Shown here piece by piece: positions 6,472-15,245 of a DNA stretch of 42,979 bases (its first letter is position 1; every line of letters starts with the position of its first letter). Both the position numbers and the translations under genes were made by a program. The stretch lies in the NCBI GenBank assembly GCA_030271625.1, contig JARXKN010000005.1, positions 1 to 42,979 on the forward strand. The letters run 5' to 3'. The notes under the pieces are model-generated. The model saw nothing but the letters and a program-made list of their open reading frames with translations. It searched no databases and was not told the origin of the DNA. The stretch comes from Patescibacteria group bacterium (GTDB lineage: Bacteria; Patescibacteriota; Saccharimonadia; Saccharimonadales; UBA4665).

Positions 6472-7899
6472 ATGAGCAACTTTTCACTGAATATTCCTAT
6501 AACTAAGGTCGATGAAGAACAACGCATCGTCTACGGTTACGCTACCGTTGAAGAACTAGACCGCCAAGGCGACATCGTTGATTACGAAGCTAGCAAAGAA
6601 GCCTTTGGTGCTTGGGCCGGTAACATCCGTGAGCAGCACGACAACAAACGCACCGTTGGTAAAAATGTCCACCTCGAGTTCGATGACGACAACAAACGGG
6701 TACTGATAGGTGCCTACGTCTCCAAGTCCACTGATGGTGAAAACGCATGGACAAAGGTCAAAGAGGGAATCTTGACCGGCTTCTCTATTGGCGCTCGGGT
6801 AGTGAAATCGATACGCGAGACCGTTAAGTCCGGCGATATGGACGTTGTAGCCAATAGAATTATGGGCTACACCCTGCACGAAGTCTCACTCGTTGACGTA
6901 CCGGCCTGCCCGAGCGCCCAGTTTGTTATGGTAAAAAGCGCCGATGGTCAGCTTACGCAAGTCGAAGAAATGCATGAGTCCATTACCGAACCTTGGTACT
7001 TTAAGTCGTTTATGATAAGTCCCGCTCAACTAAACCAGAAGGCGGTTATAAGCGACACTACTAATATGAGCAAGAAATCTAAGGAGACAGTAATGTCAGA
7101 TGAAATCAGCAAAGCGACCGCCGTACTTGGCGAAGATGCCCGTGACCACAACGCCGAAGTTGTAGCACCAGAAGTCGGTGGAGTTGACGCCGAAGTCGTC
7201 GAAACCCCAGCCCCTAAAGCTAAAAAAGTCGAGAAGGCCACGGCCGTATTAGGCGAGGACGCCCGTGACGAAAACGCCGAAGTTGTTGAAGCCGAAGTCG
7301 GCGGCGTTGAACCCGTCGAAGAAGTTGAAGCACCAAAAGAAGTCAAAAAAGGTCTCTACAACGTCGCCCAATTAGCTGAGTGTTTAGAAAACCTAACGTG
7401 GATAGCAGAGAGTGCGGAATTTGAAGCAATGTACGAGGGCGATAAGTCTGCTGTACCTGCCAAATTGCGCGCCGCTGTCGCCCAGGTTGGAGCCGTCTTA
7501 TCTGAGATGGTTGTTGAAGAAGTCGCTGAAGCAGCAGCTGAAAGCGCAGTTACTGCAGTCGAACTGGCCGATACTCCGGAAGTTACTAAGGCTGCCACCG
7601 AACCAAGTGTTACAAATGACGACTTACTCAAGTCTCTCACTGCCGCCGTAAGCGATAAAGTAGCGGAGCTTATAACTCCTCTAAAAGACCGTTTAGACGT
7701 TATGGAGAGCCGAAGCGTAAGTAACGCACCAGTGAAGCAATTTACTGTTGTCGACAAAGTAGCAGACGCCTCACAAGCACCTGACGAAGCTGCCCAGCTA
7801 TTGCAGAAGTCTGATGACATGTTGGCTAACCCCGACAAGTACACGCAGAACGACCGCAACAACCTCATGGTTGAGCTGTTAAAGCAACGCCGCCCATAA
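6472..7899 (+). CDS. prohead protease fused to scaffold domain
   Basis: A 475-residue protein. Residues 1-155 are an HK97-type (U35) prohead protease: catalytic His likely H56 (REQHD) and Ser S105 in the hallmark GFSIGARV, with HEVSLVDVPACP after it. Residues 160-475 are acidic and Ala/Glu/Val-rich, as in a scaffold. This tail contains a duplicated 25-residue unit (214-238 and 255-279, core AVLGEDARD). The protease would process scaffold and capsid during head maturation. It begins the rightward head-tail block, with AAGAG before the ATG. A strong internal start at 7093 suggests a separate scaffold product. Confidence 0.9.
   Translation: MSNFSLNIPITKVDEEQRIVYGYATVEELDRQGDIVDYEASKEAFGAWAGNIREQHDNKRTVGKNVHLEFDDDNKRVLIGAYVSKSTDGENAWTKVKEGILTGFSIGARVVKSIRETVKSGDMDVVANRIMGYTLHEVSLVDVPACPSAQFVMVKSADGQLTQVEEMHESITEPWYFKSFMISPAQLNQKAVISDTTNMSKKSKETVMSDEISKATAVLGEDARDHNAEVVAPEVGGVDAEVVETPAPKAKKVEKATAVLGEDARDENAEVVEAEVGGVEPVEEVEAPKEVKKGLYNVAQLAECLENLTWIAESAEFEAMYEGDKSAVPAKLRAAVAQVGAVLSEMVVEEVAEAAAESAVTAVELADTPEVTKAATEPSVTNDDLLKSLTAAVSDKVAELITPLKDRLDVMESRSVSNAPVKQFTVVDKVADASQAPDEAAQLLQKSDDMLANPDKYTQNDRNNLMVELLKQRRP
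7093..7899 (+). CDS. scaffolding protein from nested in-frame start
   Basis: AAGGAG at 7081-7086 with 6-nt spacing precedes an in-frame ATG at 7093 (M208 of the protease-scaffold), the best ribosome site in the gene. It would yield a 268-residue acidic protein without the protease domain, starting MSDEISK. Nested scaffold genes inside the protease gene are well known (lambda C/Nu3). The product would form the inner core for capsid assembly and then be digested. It is inferred from the SD and domain boundary. Confidence 0.65.
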   Translation: MSDEISKATAVLGEDARDHNAEVVAPEVGGVDAEVVETPAPKAKKVEKATAVLGEDARDENAEVVEAEVGGVEPVEEVEAPKEVKKGLYNVAQLAECLENLTWIAESAEFEAMYEGDKSAVPAKLRAAVAQVGAVLSEMVVEEVAEAAAESAVTAVELADTPEVTKAATEPSVTNDDLLKSLTAAVSDKVAELITPLKDRLDVMESRSVSNAPVKQFTVVDKVADASQAPDEAAQLLQKSDDMLANPDKYTQNDRNNLMVELLKQRRP

Positions 7900-7910
7900 T
7901 TTAATATAAG
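7895..7910 (+). promoter_or_regulatory. late-leader motif before capsid gene
   Basis: CATAATTTAATATAAG, ending 15 nt before the capsid ATG. It resembles elements upstream of the tail tube gene (10907-10925) and the gene at 25379 (25393-25411). Common pattern: CATA, 1-4 nt, TTAA, 0-2 nt, TATAAG. It is a candidate late promoter or translational leader. Confidence 0.4.
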
Positions 7911-7925
7911 AAAGCCTCACACACT

Positions 7926-8924
7926 ATGAACGAAGTCGCAAACGACGTGTTGGCCCAAGTCTCTGACGAAGTTGCAAAAGCAGCTGTTGTCCAGAGTACC
8001 TACACCTTCGCTCCACCTACGCGCTCTATCTTCTCACCCGAGAACTTAGACCCTATCATTAAACTCTTAGTCCCTACAACTGCCCCTATCCGTGCAGCTT
8101 TACCTCGTACCACTGGTATGGGTCAGGCCGCTGGTTGGCAAGTTTTGACTAGCAAGCTCGACAACAGCGTGAGCGGTACAAACTCCGTTATCTCGTTTGC
8201 CGATGCTGGTCAGCCACTACAGACTACTCAAACCTACGCTTTCAAGAGCGCAGCTTACAAGAACCTCGGTCGTGACGTAGAAGTCGGTCGTCAGCAAATT
8301 GCAGCCAACAAGGGCGGCAAATTGGAAGACATCCGTGCTAAGCTCGAACTCATCAAAACTAAGGAAGTTATCCTTGGTGAAGAGAACACTATCTTAAACG
8401 GTAGCGTTGCTGGTCAAGCCACTGATTTCGATGGTTTGAACGTACAGTTAACTTCCAACACATCAGGCATGGGTGGTGGTTACATGACTGCTTCTGGCGT
8501 CGGTAACTTCGCTAACACTCTCTTCGTTGCAGGTTCAGAATCTCCAACACACTGGATAGCTTCAAGCGTTCAGAACCAAGCACTGAGCAACGCTCTTGCC
8601 GGTACTGGTTCTATCCAACGCATCAGCATGGACGACCAAGGTCGTGCAGTTGGTGGTCAACGCCTCGCTAAGATTGTTAACCCTGTTACAGGTAGCTTAA
8701 TCGAAGTCATCACTAGCCGTTTTGCTGGTGGACAAGCTTACTTGCTAACCATATCAGGTGAAGCCGGTGAGAACTGGGTCGAAATGGAAGACCTAGAACC
8801 ACTGTCAGTCTACGATGTACCTACCGCTAACCACAGTATGGTCAGCCGTGTTTACGAAACCTGTGTCCTCAAGGTCATTGGTGAAGTATTCCAGTACAAA
8901 GTAACTGGTCTTGCTCTCTCCTAG
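7926..8924 (+). CDS. major capsid protein
   Basis: A 332-residue protein with the position, size and composition of an HK97-fold capsid protein. It follows protease/scaffold and precedes the connector genes. An N-terminal arm (1-40) leads into conserved-looking SPENLDPIIKLLVPTTAPIR; the centre has the long helix-like stretch GGKLEDIRAKLELIKTKEV. I see no separate delta domain, in line with a scaffold supplied by the upstream gene. The SD is weak (AAGAAAG), but the shared leader at 7895-7910 suggests strong late expression. Confidence 0.88.
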   Translation: MNEVANDVLAQVSDEVAKAAVVQSTYTFAPPTRSIFSPENLDPIIKLLVPTTAPIRAALPRTTGMGQAAGWQVLTSKLDNSVSGTNSVISFADAGQPLQTTQTYAFKSAAYKNLGRDVEVGRQQIAANKGGKLEDIRAKLELIKTKEVILGEENTILNGSVAGQATDFDGLNVQLTSNTSGMGGGYMTASGVGNFANTLFVAGSESPTHWIASSVQNQALSNALAGTGSIQRISMDDQGRAVGGQRLAKIVNPVTGSLIEVITSRFAGGQAYLLTISGEAGENWVEMEDLEPLSVYDVPTANHSMVSRVYETCVLKVIGEVFQYKVTGLALS

Positions 8925-8940
8925 TCTAGGAGTGTAGCTT

Positions 8941-8964
8941 GCGCCCCTCTCGGTCGGGGGGCGC
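8941..8964 (+). terminator. GC-rich hairpin after capsid gene
   Basis: GCGCCCC (8941-8947) pairs with GGGGCGC (8958-8964) around a 10-nt loop. Only AGATTT follows, so it is a poor full terminator. It more likely slows transcription or protects the 3' end of the abundant capsid message, lowering the level of downstream connector genes. Confidence 0.5.
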
Positions 8965-8993
8965 AGATTTGCACTTAATCAACGGGAAATACT

Positions 8994-9698
8994 ATGCAGC
9001 CATACGCCACTCAAAACCTCATCACAGTCTCAGGCTTCAAGTCCCGCAACCCTGAGATTGATGTATCGGCTTGGAACGACACCACTATCTCTGGTTTTAT
9101 CTCAACCGCCAGCCGGTCGATGCAGAACTACTGCGAAGTTGACTCGTTCCTTACTCAGACGGTGTCAGGTGAACAGCAACGGGCGGTTATTAACAACATC
9201 GGTGACCTTGTATTTTATCCCCGAGTACGGCCTATTAAGCAAGGCGCAGTCACAGGCATGAGGCTAGTTAAGGGTGGTTTTAGTACCAGTTTGATACTCG
9301 CTAGCGGTGGTTTGTACTACTACAACTGCCCGTATCCTTACACCAGCCTAGTCTACGCTGGTGGTTACCTAGCCGCCACCGGTACGCTGTTGCTCGGCGG
9401 CACCCGCAGCCTCATGAGCATCAAGGGTTCCGGTGTCATGCTAGAAGTCGATTACTCGGGTGGCTTTATAACTACCCCCGAAGACCTACAAGATGCTTGC
9501 GACCTCTGGGTGCGTGACATCGTCACTCGCCGCTTGAACCCGTTGGGCGCTCAGGAAGTAAAGCAAGGCTCCTTTAGCTACAGCCGCATGACCCGCAGTA
9601 GTAACCCGAAGGCGAACCAAATAGAGTCGATTTACATCCAACAAGCCAAGATACTCCTCGACCAAGGTGGCTACCGACGTGTAGCCCCGGGAGCCTAA
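8994..9698 (+). CDS. head-tail connector (adaptor) protein
   Basis: A 234-residue protein directly after the capsid gene, where siphoviruses encode the gp6/gp15-like adaptor that binds below the portal. The N terminus (YATQNLITVSGFKSRNPEID) and the C-terminal helical part (TPEDLQDACDLWVRDIVTRRL) fit that family, but a beta-rich Gly/Tyr insert (about 90-155) makes it longer than usual. Ends one base before the next gene. Confidence 0.7.
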   Translation: MQPYATQNLITVSGFKSRNPEIDVSAWNDTTISGFISTASRSMQNYCEVDSFLTQTVSGEQQRAVINNIGDLVFYPRVRPIKQGAVTGMRLVKGGFSTSLILASGGLYYYNCPYPYTSLVYAGGYLAATGTLLLGGTRSLMSIKGSGVMLEVDYSGGFITTPEDLQDACDLWVRDIVTRRLNPLGAQEVKQGSFSYSRMTRSSNPKANQIESIYIQQAKILLDQGGYRRVAPGA

Positions 9699-9699
9699 T

Positions 9700-10014
9700 A
9701 TGTTATTTGATAAGACTTGCTCGGTAGAATACCGGACGGTATCTGGTGTCTATAACAATTTACAGTATGTTGCCCACCCAACTCTGACTGCTGTCCCGGT
9801 TAATATCCAACCAATGGCGGCTCAGTTTAACAATGCCACAGGTGGTGTCAGCTACAAGAACTATAAAGTTTTTACCACCGTCTCTGGTGTCGTCGAGGGT
9901 ATGCGCTTAACAGTTGCTGGTACCAATGAGCAGTTTATCGTTGTTGGCCGTCAACGGTTTGATTACATAGTTGCCCCCCACTACGAACTAATAGTCGAGG
10001 CCGATAAGCAATGA
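9700..10014 (+). CDS. head closure (stopper) protein
   Basis: A 104-residue beta-rich protein in the usual slot between adaptor and gp10-like neck protein. Sequences such as FTTVSGVVEGMRLTVAG and a C-terminal HYELIVEADKQ fit the small stopper fold that closes the portal channel after packaging. Assigned by order, size and pattern. Its TGA overlaps the next ATG. Confidence 0.65.
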   Translation: MLFDKTCSVEYRTVSGVYNNLQYVAHPTLTAVPVNIQPMAAQFNNATGGVSYKNYKVFTTVSGVVEGMRLTVAGTNEQFIVVGRQRFDYIVAPHYELIVEADKQ

Positions 10015-10472
10015 GCGTAATGGTCATCGGTTTAGATAGCTTCGTATCTGGTTTAAACACGGCCAAGGCAGAGACTAAGCGTGTCGTTAAGGCTGCGGCG
10101 CTTAATATGGCGTTAGAAGTCCGGCGCATTGCCCAGGGTAAGGTCAAGAAGGGGACATCTATCCTGGCCCAGTCTATCCAAGCCACTCCATTGCAATACG
10201 GCGCCCAGACTACCGTCGAACAAAAGTATGGCGTTTACCTGGAATACGGTACTGGAATGTACGACCCCCGGGGGGCGCACCTCATCTACCCTAAGAATGG
10301 TACCGTCCTTGCATGGGGCAGTGGCGGCCAAGCGCACTTTGCTCGTTGGACACGGGGTATGGAAGCCCAGCCGTTTTTTTGGCCGTCCGTAGATGAGGTA
10401 CAGCCGTTTATTATCGAAGAGATGGGCCGAGCGGCTAATGTACTAATTAAAACAGCTGTGGGGGTCGCATGA
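10011..10472 (+). CDS. HK97 gp10-like neck protein
   Basis: A 153-residue protein of the HK97 gp10/tail-component family. An N-terminal helix (AKAETKRVVKAAALNMALEVRRIA) is followed by the characteristic YGVYLEYGTGMYDPRG and a W-rich ARWTRGMEAQPFFWPSVDE near the C terminus. It links head and tail at the neck. The start overlaps the stopper stop (ATGA), and the stop overlaps the next start in the same way. Confidence 0.85.
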   Translation: MSVMVIGLDSFVSGLNTAKAETKRVVKAAALNMALEVRRIAQGKVKKGTSILAQSIQATPLQYGAQTTVEQKYGVYLEYGTGMYDPRGAHLIYPKNGTVLAWGSGGQAHFARWTRGMEAQPFFWPSVDEVQPFIIEEMGRAANVLIKTAVGVA

Positions 10473-10888
10473 GCTTTCAAGGATGGGCATTTTATAAAGC
10501 CGAGATAGTTAGTGAAGTAAAGAAGTCGCCTAATCTAGGGACAGGGGCAGTCTATGACTACGCCGCCACGCAGTTTGACAGTTACCCGGCCGTCATCATC
10601 ACACCGGCATCAGGTGCGGCGGTGTTTGCCGATACTTCCCGCAACCAGTACAACTACACCTTTAGCATCTTATGCTTTTACACACGCTTAAGCATGGAGT
10701 CGCTGGCTGAATCGACGCTAACAGCGCTGGTTGACGATATTACCACTCGTTTGGCCAACAATACGGTCATCAATAACAACGTCAGTACCTTCTGTAAGCC
10801 GGTTGGCACCCAGTGGGGGTACGCCAAGATAGCTGATGTTGATACCAGAAGTGTTAGTTTGACCTACGAAATCGAAGTCGTACAGTAA
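10469..10888 (+). CDS. tail terminator/completion protein
   Basis: A 139-residue protein in the tail-completion slot just before the tail tube gene. The mixed alpha/beta pattern (YPAVIITPASG, FSILCFYTRL, SLTYEIEVVQ) suits the small ring protein that caps the tail tube at the neck. Assigned by order and size. Confidence 0.7.
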   Translation: MSFQGWAFYKAEIVSEVKKSPNLGTGAVYDYAATQFDSYPAVIITPASGAAVFADTSRNQYNYTFSILCFYTRLSMESLAESTLTALVDDITTRLANNTVINNNVSTFCKPVGTQWGYAKIADVDTRSVSLTYEIEVVQ

Positions 10889-10906
10889 ACCGTTTAGCAC
10901 AATAAC

Positions 10907-10925
10907 CATACTATTAAGATATAAG
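10907..10925 (+). promoter_or_regulatory. late-leader motif before tail tube gene
   Basis: Starts CATACTATTAAG and ends TATAAG, 13 nt before the ATG of the tail tube gene and followed by GGGGA. It is nearly the same as the minus-strand leader at 25393-25411, including the spacing to the start codon. Confidence 0.45.
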
Positions 10926-10938
10926 GGGAACTACTTAA

Positions 10939-11898
10939 ATGGCATTAAACTCATCTCGCAAAGGTTGGCTCGGAGTCGGCGTCGAATCGACGTTTGGTAC
11001 TGCAGCACCAATGAACGACAACGTATTCTGGACAACTAACACTTTAGAGGGCGTTCACAAGCCTATCGAGAACGATGCAGCCTATGCGCAGCGTCAGAAA
11101 ACCTTCAGCGCCGTCACCGGTACTAAATGGGGAACTGGTGATGTTGAATTTTACCTTGACCCTAGTGTCTCTGGCTACTTCTTAGCTGGCGCTATGGGTT
11201 CAACCTCTAAGACTACCGTATCTGGCTCAGTTGTCCGTCACACGCACGCCCTCTCACAGAGCAACACACCGTACAGCCTTAGCCTCTACAACGACCGCGT
11301 TGTTAGCCGGTTGGTCTACACCGGTGCCAGTGTCGACAAGTTTGAAGTTAAGGTTAGCAACGGTCTTACGACTGCTAAGGCTACTATAAACTCATTGTTC
11401 CCAGTTACATCTACATCTGGAACTGTAACACCCACTGCTAACACCTTGTTTACATGGGGAAACTACAGCTACCAGACCGGCGCCACCTTTGCTGCTGCCG
11501 GTGCTGCATCTGCGCTGCCGCTAACCGACATTAACTTCACGATTAACAACAATACCGAGGTTATCTACGAGTCCGGCCAGAACGCCGCTACTCGCATCGG
11601 CCAGAAGAATTTCCAAGCTATGGGCAGTATGACCGCCTTCTTCGAGACTACCACCGAGCGCGATGCTTACTATGCCCTTACTAACGGTGCTCGTATTGTT
11701 ACCTTCTCGGGTGCTGGTAGTGGTACTACTCAGGAAAAGATTGCCTTTAACTTCTACAACTCGTACTTCGACACCTTTAGCGTCAACACCGGTATTGATA
11801 ACTTCTTTGTTGAAAAACAGAGTTGGGTATCTGAATACTCAGTCGCTGATAGCAAGACTATGGACATTGTTCAGGTCAACAGCAACTCTAATTACTAG
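10939..11898 (+). CDS. major tail tube protein
   Basis: A 319-residue Ser/Thr/Gly-rich protein placed between the tail terminator and the tail chaperones. Start MALNSSRKGWLGVGVESTFG resembles tail tube proteins of the gpV/phi13 type, and the rest is beta-rich. It would polymerise around the tape measure protein. The leader is shared with two other structural genes, as expected for an abundant product. The last 11 bp overlap the 3' end of the opposite-strand moron. Confidence 0.85.
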   Translation: MALNSSRKGWLGVGVESTFGTAAPMNDNVFWTTNTLEGVHKPIENDAAYAQRQKTFSAVTGTKWGTGDVEFYLDPSVSGYFLAGAMGSTSKTTVSGSVVRHTHALSQSNTPYSLSLYNDRVVSRLVYTGASVDKFEVKVSNGLTTAKATINSLFPVTSTSGTVTPTANTLFTWGNYSYQTGATFAAAGAASALPLTDINFTINNNTEVIYESGQNAATRIGQKNFQAMGSMTAFFETTTERDAYYALTNGARIVTFSGAGSGTTQEKIAFNFYNSYFDTFSVNTGIDNFFVEKQSWVSEYSVADSKTMDIVQVNSNSNY

Positions 11899-12322
11899 GC
11901 TCTCGCATTACTAAGTAGGCGGCCATTAGCTGGCCACAGCTAGTTGGCTTTGCGCTGTCAGGTATAGAAGCTTCAACATGTGTGATTAAGCTTGCTGCTG
12001 TCTCATCTGTTACATTATTTTGCTTTAAATCAGCGAGCGAGTTTAATAGTAAGCGTGTAGTTGTAGCTTCCGGTTCATTACAATAAGATTTAAGACCATC
12101 TAGTTTAAGCCTGTAGTCGGCTATAGTTCCGGCATCAACTGTAGCTAATGCCTGAGCATTGGTATCAATTTTTACCTGTTGCTTATGTACAACTGGCTGT
12201 GTTGCCGATAGTGTAGCCGGAGGCTTGTCATTAGTTGTGGGTTTAGGCGGTGTAAAGGCGGCGGTCGTACCGAGTCCGACGACGATAGCAGCTGCGATAA
12301 CCGTTAGCTTGAGCTTGTTCAT
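11888..12322 (-). CDS. exported protein, moron candidate
   Basis: A 144-residue protein on the opposite strand inside the tail operon. I chose the ATG at 12322 because AAGGAG lies 4 nt upstream; an in-frame start 15 bp further upstream lacks this. The N terminus (MNKLKLTVIAAAIVVGLG) is a classic signal peptide or membrane anchor, followed by a Thr/Pro linker and a helical domain with two Cys (about C81 and C133) that could form a disulfide. Orientation and export suggest a lysogenic-conversion gene such as superinfection exclusion or surface alteration. No family recognised. Confidence 0.75.
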   Translation of the reverse strand: MNKLKLTVIAAAIVVGLGTTAAFTPPKPTTNDKPPATLSATQPVVHKQQVKIDTNAQALATVDAGTIADYRLKLDGLKSYCNEPEATTTRLLLNSLADLKQNNVTDETAASLITHVEASIPDSAKPTSCGQLMAAYLVMREPSN

Positions 12323-12407
12323 ATTACTCCTTGCCATTGATTACGTCTGCCTAGTCAACCAAACAGGCGTCCTAAACCATAATGACTGGTAGAGGAGCCT
12401 TTATTAT

Positions 12408-12740
12408 ATGCCTTATTTCATAGAACAGCAATACAATACCGTACAGTTGCCAAGTCAACCAACTTATTGGATAAAGCTATGTACGACGCTAAAGTGGAAG
12501 GAAGTTAAAGCCTTCGCAAACATCAACGAAAAAGGTGACGTTACTTACGCTTTAGACCAACTATTGCTAACACTCATTAAAGAGTGGAACTTGGACGACG
12601 ACCAGGGTGAAGTACTTGAGATTAGTCAGGAAAACATAGACCGGCTAACCCGTGAAGACATAGAAGTTCTGATTGCTGCTGTTGGCTCAGTTGTCGAAAG
12701 CCAAACCCCCGACCAAAAAAAAAGTTCGTCAAAGGAATAA
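12408..12740 (+). CDS. tail assembly chaperone, short (gpG-like) form
   Basis: A 110-residue protein directly before the tape measure gene, the place of the lambda G-type chaperone. The N terminus is neutral, and helices with LTLIKEWNLDDDQGEVLEI and LTREDIEVLIAAVGSVV follow. It ends just after a run of nine A at 12715-12723, where a -1 shift gives the longer form. It would bind the tape measure protein during tail assembly. Confidence 0.8.
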   Translation: MPYFIEQQYNTVQLPSQPTYWIKLCTTLKWKEVKAFANINEKGDVTYALDQLLLTLIKEWNLDDDQGEVLEISQENIDRLTREDIEVLIAAVGSVVESQTPDQKKSSSKE

Positions 12741-12937
12741 CCCAGGCGCTTGATGGTGGCTCTACAAACCCGCCAATTGAACTTATCGAGTACCAGTTAT
12801 ACAAAGAGTTCGGCTGGACACCTTCCGAACTTGGCGACCAAGATAATACACAAATACAGAAGTTGCTGACAATAATGAGCATTAAATCGCAGCTCGAACA
12901 GGCGGAATCAAAGGGTCAACACCATGGAAAGCACTAA
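12408..12937 (+). CDS. tail assembly chaperone, -1 frameshift (gpGT-like) form
   Basis: The run of nine A (12715-12723) contains a slippery A-AAA-AAA heptamer in the zero frame (12716-12722). A -1 shift continues in an open frame of 71 codons (KFVKGITQALDGG... to ...SKGQHHGKH) and stops at 12937, 14 bp inside the tape measure gene. Total length would be about 176 residues. A programmed -1 shift at this spot is conserved in tailed phages (lambda G/GT). The downstream frame has no good start of its own, which supports the shift. Confidence 0.8.
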
Positions 12938-15245
12938 AAATTTACAGGTTGTCTTTACCGGAGAAACTGCCGGACTGACGGCTGCATTTGGTGAAGTTCA
13001 AGGCCAAGCGAGCGCCACAAAAGGCAAACTCGAGTCACTAAGCTCCAGTTTGAAGAATATAGGCTCAGACGCTGAAGCAATCGGTCGTAAAATGACCACT
13101 AGCATAACGCTGCCAATAGTGGGCATTGCTGTTGCTAGCGCCAAGATGGCCAGCGATTTTCAGCAACAGATGACTTATGTCCGAACTGATGCCGGTGATA
13201 CTACCGACAATATAGACGAATTAAGTAAATCAGTTTTAAACCTTGCAAAAGTATCACAGTATGGGCCTGACGAACTTGCGAAAGGTCTCTATCATATTGC
13301 GTCCCTCGGACTTCGCGGCGCCGACGCCCTCAATGCACTCAATACAGCCCAGCAAATGGCGGCAGTCGGTGGTGCGAATCTTGAAGAGACGACTTCCGCT
13401 CTAGGCGCGGCATTAGTTACGGGCATCCGTGGCGTACAAGACTACTCAAGTGCTGCCGGAACGCTCGATGCCATTATTGGCTCCGGTAATATGCGCATGA
13501 ACGATTTAATCGGGGCGCTTAGTACTGGCGCTTTAGTCGTATTTAAAAATGCTGGTTTATCACTAACTGACTTCGGTGCTGCACTTGCCACCCTAACTGA
13601 TAACGGTATGCGCGCCGACGAGGCTTCAACCCGACTTAAAATGAGTATATCGCTCATGGAGGCGCCTAGTATGGCTGCCGCTGATGCGATGCGTGCGATT
13701 GGTTTTGCGAGCACCGACCTCGGTTTAGAGATGCGTCAAAAGGGTTTGATACCGGCATTACAAGACTTACAAAAGCATTTGACTGATACCTATGGAGTAA
13801 CTGATTTAGGAAAAACCAAGATAACCCAAGCTGTATCCGCGATGTTCGGTGGTGGCCGCTCTAGCGCTGCCATCCAAACATTACTTGACCAAGTTGACCG
13901 CGTCCAAAGTAAGTTCACCCAAATTTCAGAACAGAGCGGGGAATTTGCTTCCAAAGTTGCCGAACAAGCGCAAACGTCTAGTGCAAAGATAAAGACTGCC
14001 TGGAGCGGTATACAGTCATCAGCAATCACTCTCGGTGGCGACCTACTCCCAACTTTGGCTAGAGCATTTGAATCACTTAGCAAAGGCATCACGTCTTTAG
14101 TCGCATGGTTCGACAAATTATCTCCAAGCACAAAGAAATTTGTAGAAATTATTAGTGTTGTTGCTGCGGCTGCTGGGCCTTTACTGCTGGTTTTAGGTAC
14201 GTTAGCATCAGCACTAGCTGTACTTGCAACCCCGTTAGGGATAGCCGTAGTGGCTTTTACAGCCATTGGCGGCACATTACTTTACATGCAGCTACACTTT
14301 AAAACAGTAACGCTCGCCATAGCCGCAGTAAGAAGAGAATTTGACCATTTGTGGGGTATTGTAAGCCATACTGAGCCATTTATTATCTTAATGCAATTTA
14401 TACACCAGGTCTTTATTCCCGGCCTAAAAGCAATATGGGCAGCTCTTGAGCAAAATGTTGTCCCAGCATTAGAAAAGATGGCGGCCTCTCTTGGTAGGTT
14501 ATGGAACGCCCTAGAGCCTGGCTTAACCGCCGCACTGAAAGTAGTTGGAGCAATCTTAGGCGGCTTGTTACTGGCTGCTATATGGGCTGCAGTCACTGCT
14601 ATTAATCTTATTGTACAAGCGTTTGCTATGTTTATAAGCGCTGTCACAAACGTCATTAACTGGATAAGTAACCTTATAAGCTGGTTTGGTAACTTAGTTA
14701 TGGTTGTTGTTAACAGTGTTCATGCTGTTATAGCTATCTTCTCAAACTTAACTCCAGCTGTTAAAGATGTCATTGGCACCGTTGTAGGCTTGTTTGGTGC
14801 TTTAGGCTCCATGATTCTTGGTGCAGTTGGTAATTTTGGGAGCTTGCTCTACAACGCTGGCCGGTCACTCATACACGGCTTAGTAGCAGGTATTGAGAGC
14901 AGTATCGGGTCAGTAACTTCTGCAGTAGGTCATATAGCGACGTCAGCAGGTAACGCTGTAAGTGGAGCGTTACACTCAGCGCACATCCCTGGTTTTGCGA
15001 TGGGTACCGGCTACGCTCCGGGCGGACTTGCAATGGTGGGCGAAAACGGCCCGGAATTAGTGAACCTCCCTCGGGGCGCTCAGGTGATGAACAATGAGGA
15101 CACCATGAAGACGGTCAATAACCGCTCTGTCACGATTGGGACTATCGTTCTAGCTTCGGCCGGGGCAGTGCAGGAGATGTTTAAACAACTCGACCGGGAT
15201 AACATCTTAGTCGGTAAAGGGCTTAGCCCAGCGAGGGGCATGTAA
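12924..15245 (+). CDS. tail tape measure protein
   Basis: A 773-residue TP901-type tape measure protein. N-terminal coiled coil (about 10-60), TP901 core (about 70-330, with IGRKMTTSITLPIVG, DELAKGLYHIASLGLRG and FGAALATLTDNGM), then hydrophobic segments (about 410-460 and 540-660), and a C terminus with AMVGENGPELVNLPRG that is common in these proteins. By the usual 1.5 angstrom per residue the tail would be about 115 nm. It has no lytic domain that I can see. The stop overlaps the next ATG by one base. Confidence 0.93.
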   Translation: MESTKNLQVVFTGETAGLTAAFGEVQGQASATKGKLESLSSSLKNIGSDAEAIGRKMTTSITLPIVGIAVASAKMASDFQQQMTYVRTDAGDTTDNIDELSKSVLNLAKVSQYGPDELAKGLYHIASLGLRGADALNALNTAQQMAAVGGANLEETTSALGAALVTGIRGVQDYSSAAGTLDAIIGSGNMRMNDLIGALSTGALVVFKNAGLSLTDFGAALATLTDNGMRADEASTRLKMSISLMEAPSMAAADAMRAIGFASTDLGLEMRQKGLIPALQDLQKHLTDTYGVTDLGKTKITQAVSAMFGGGRSSAAIQTLLDQVDRVQSKFTQISEQSGEFASKVAEQAQTSSAKIKTAWSGIQSSAITLGGDLLPTLARAFESLSKGITSLVAWFDKLSPSTKKFVEIISVVAAAAGPLLLVLGTLASALAVLATPLGIAVVAFTAIGGTLLYMQLHFKTVTLAIAAVRREFDHLWGIVSHTEPFIILMQFIHQVFIPGLKAIWAALEQNVVPALEKMAASLGRLWNALEPGLTAALKVVGAILGGLLLAAIWAAVTAINLIVQAFAMFISAVTNVINWISNLISWFGNLVMVVVNSVHAVIAIFSNLTPAVKDVIGTVVGLFGALGSMILGAVGNFGSLLYNAGRSLIHGLVAGIESSIGSVTSAVGHIATSAGNAVSGALHSAHIPGFAMGTGYAPGGLAMVGENGPELVNLPRGAQVMNNEDTMKTVNNRSVTIGTIVLASAGAVQEMFKQLDRDNILVGKGLSPARGM

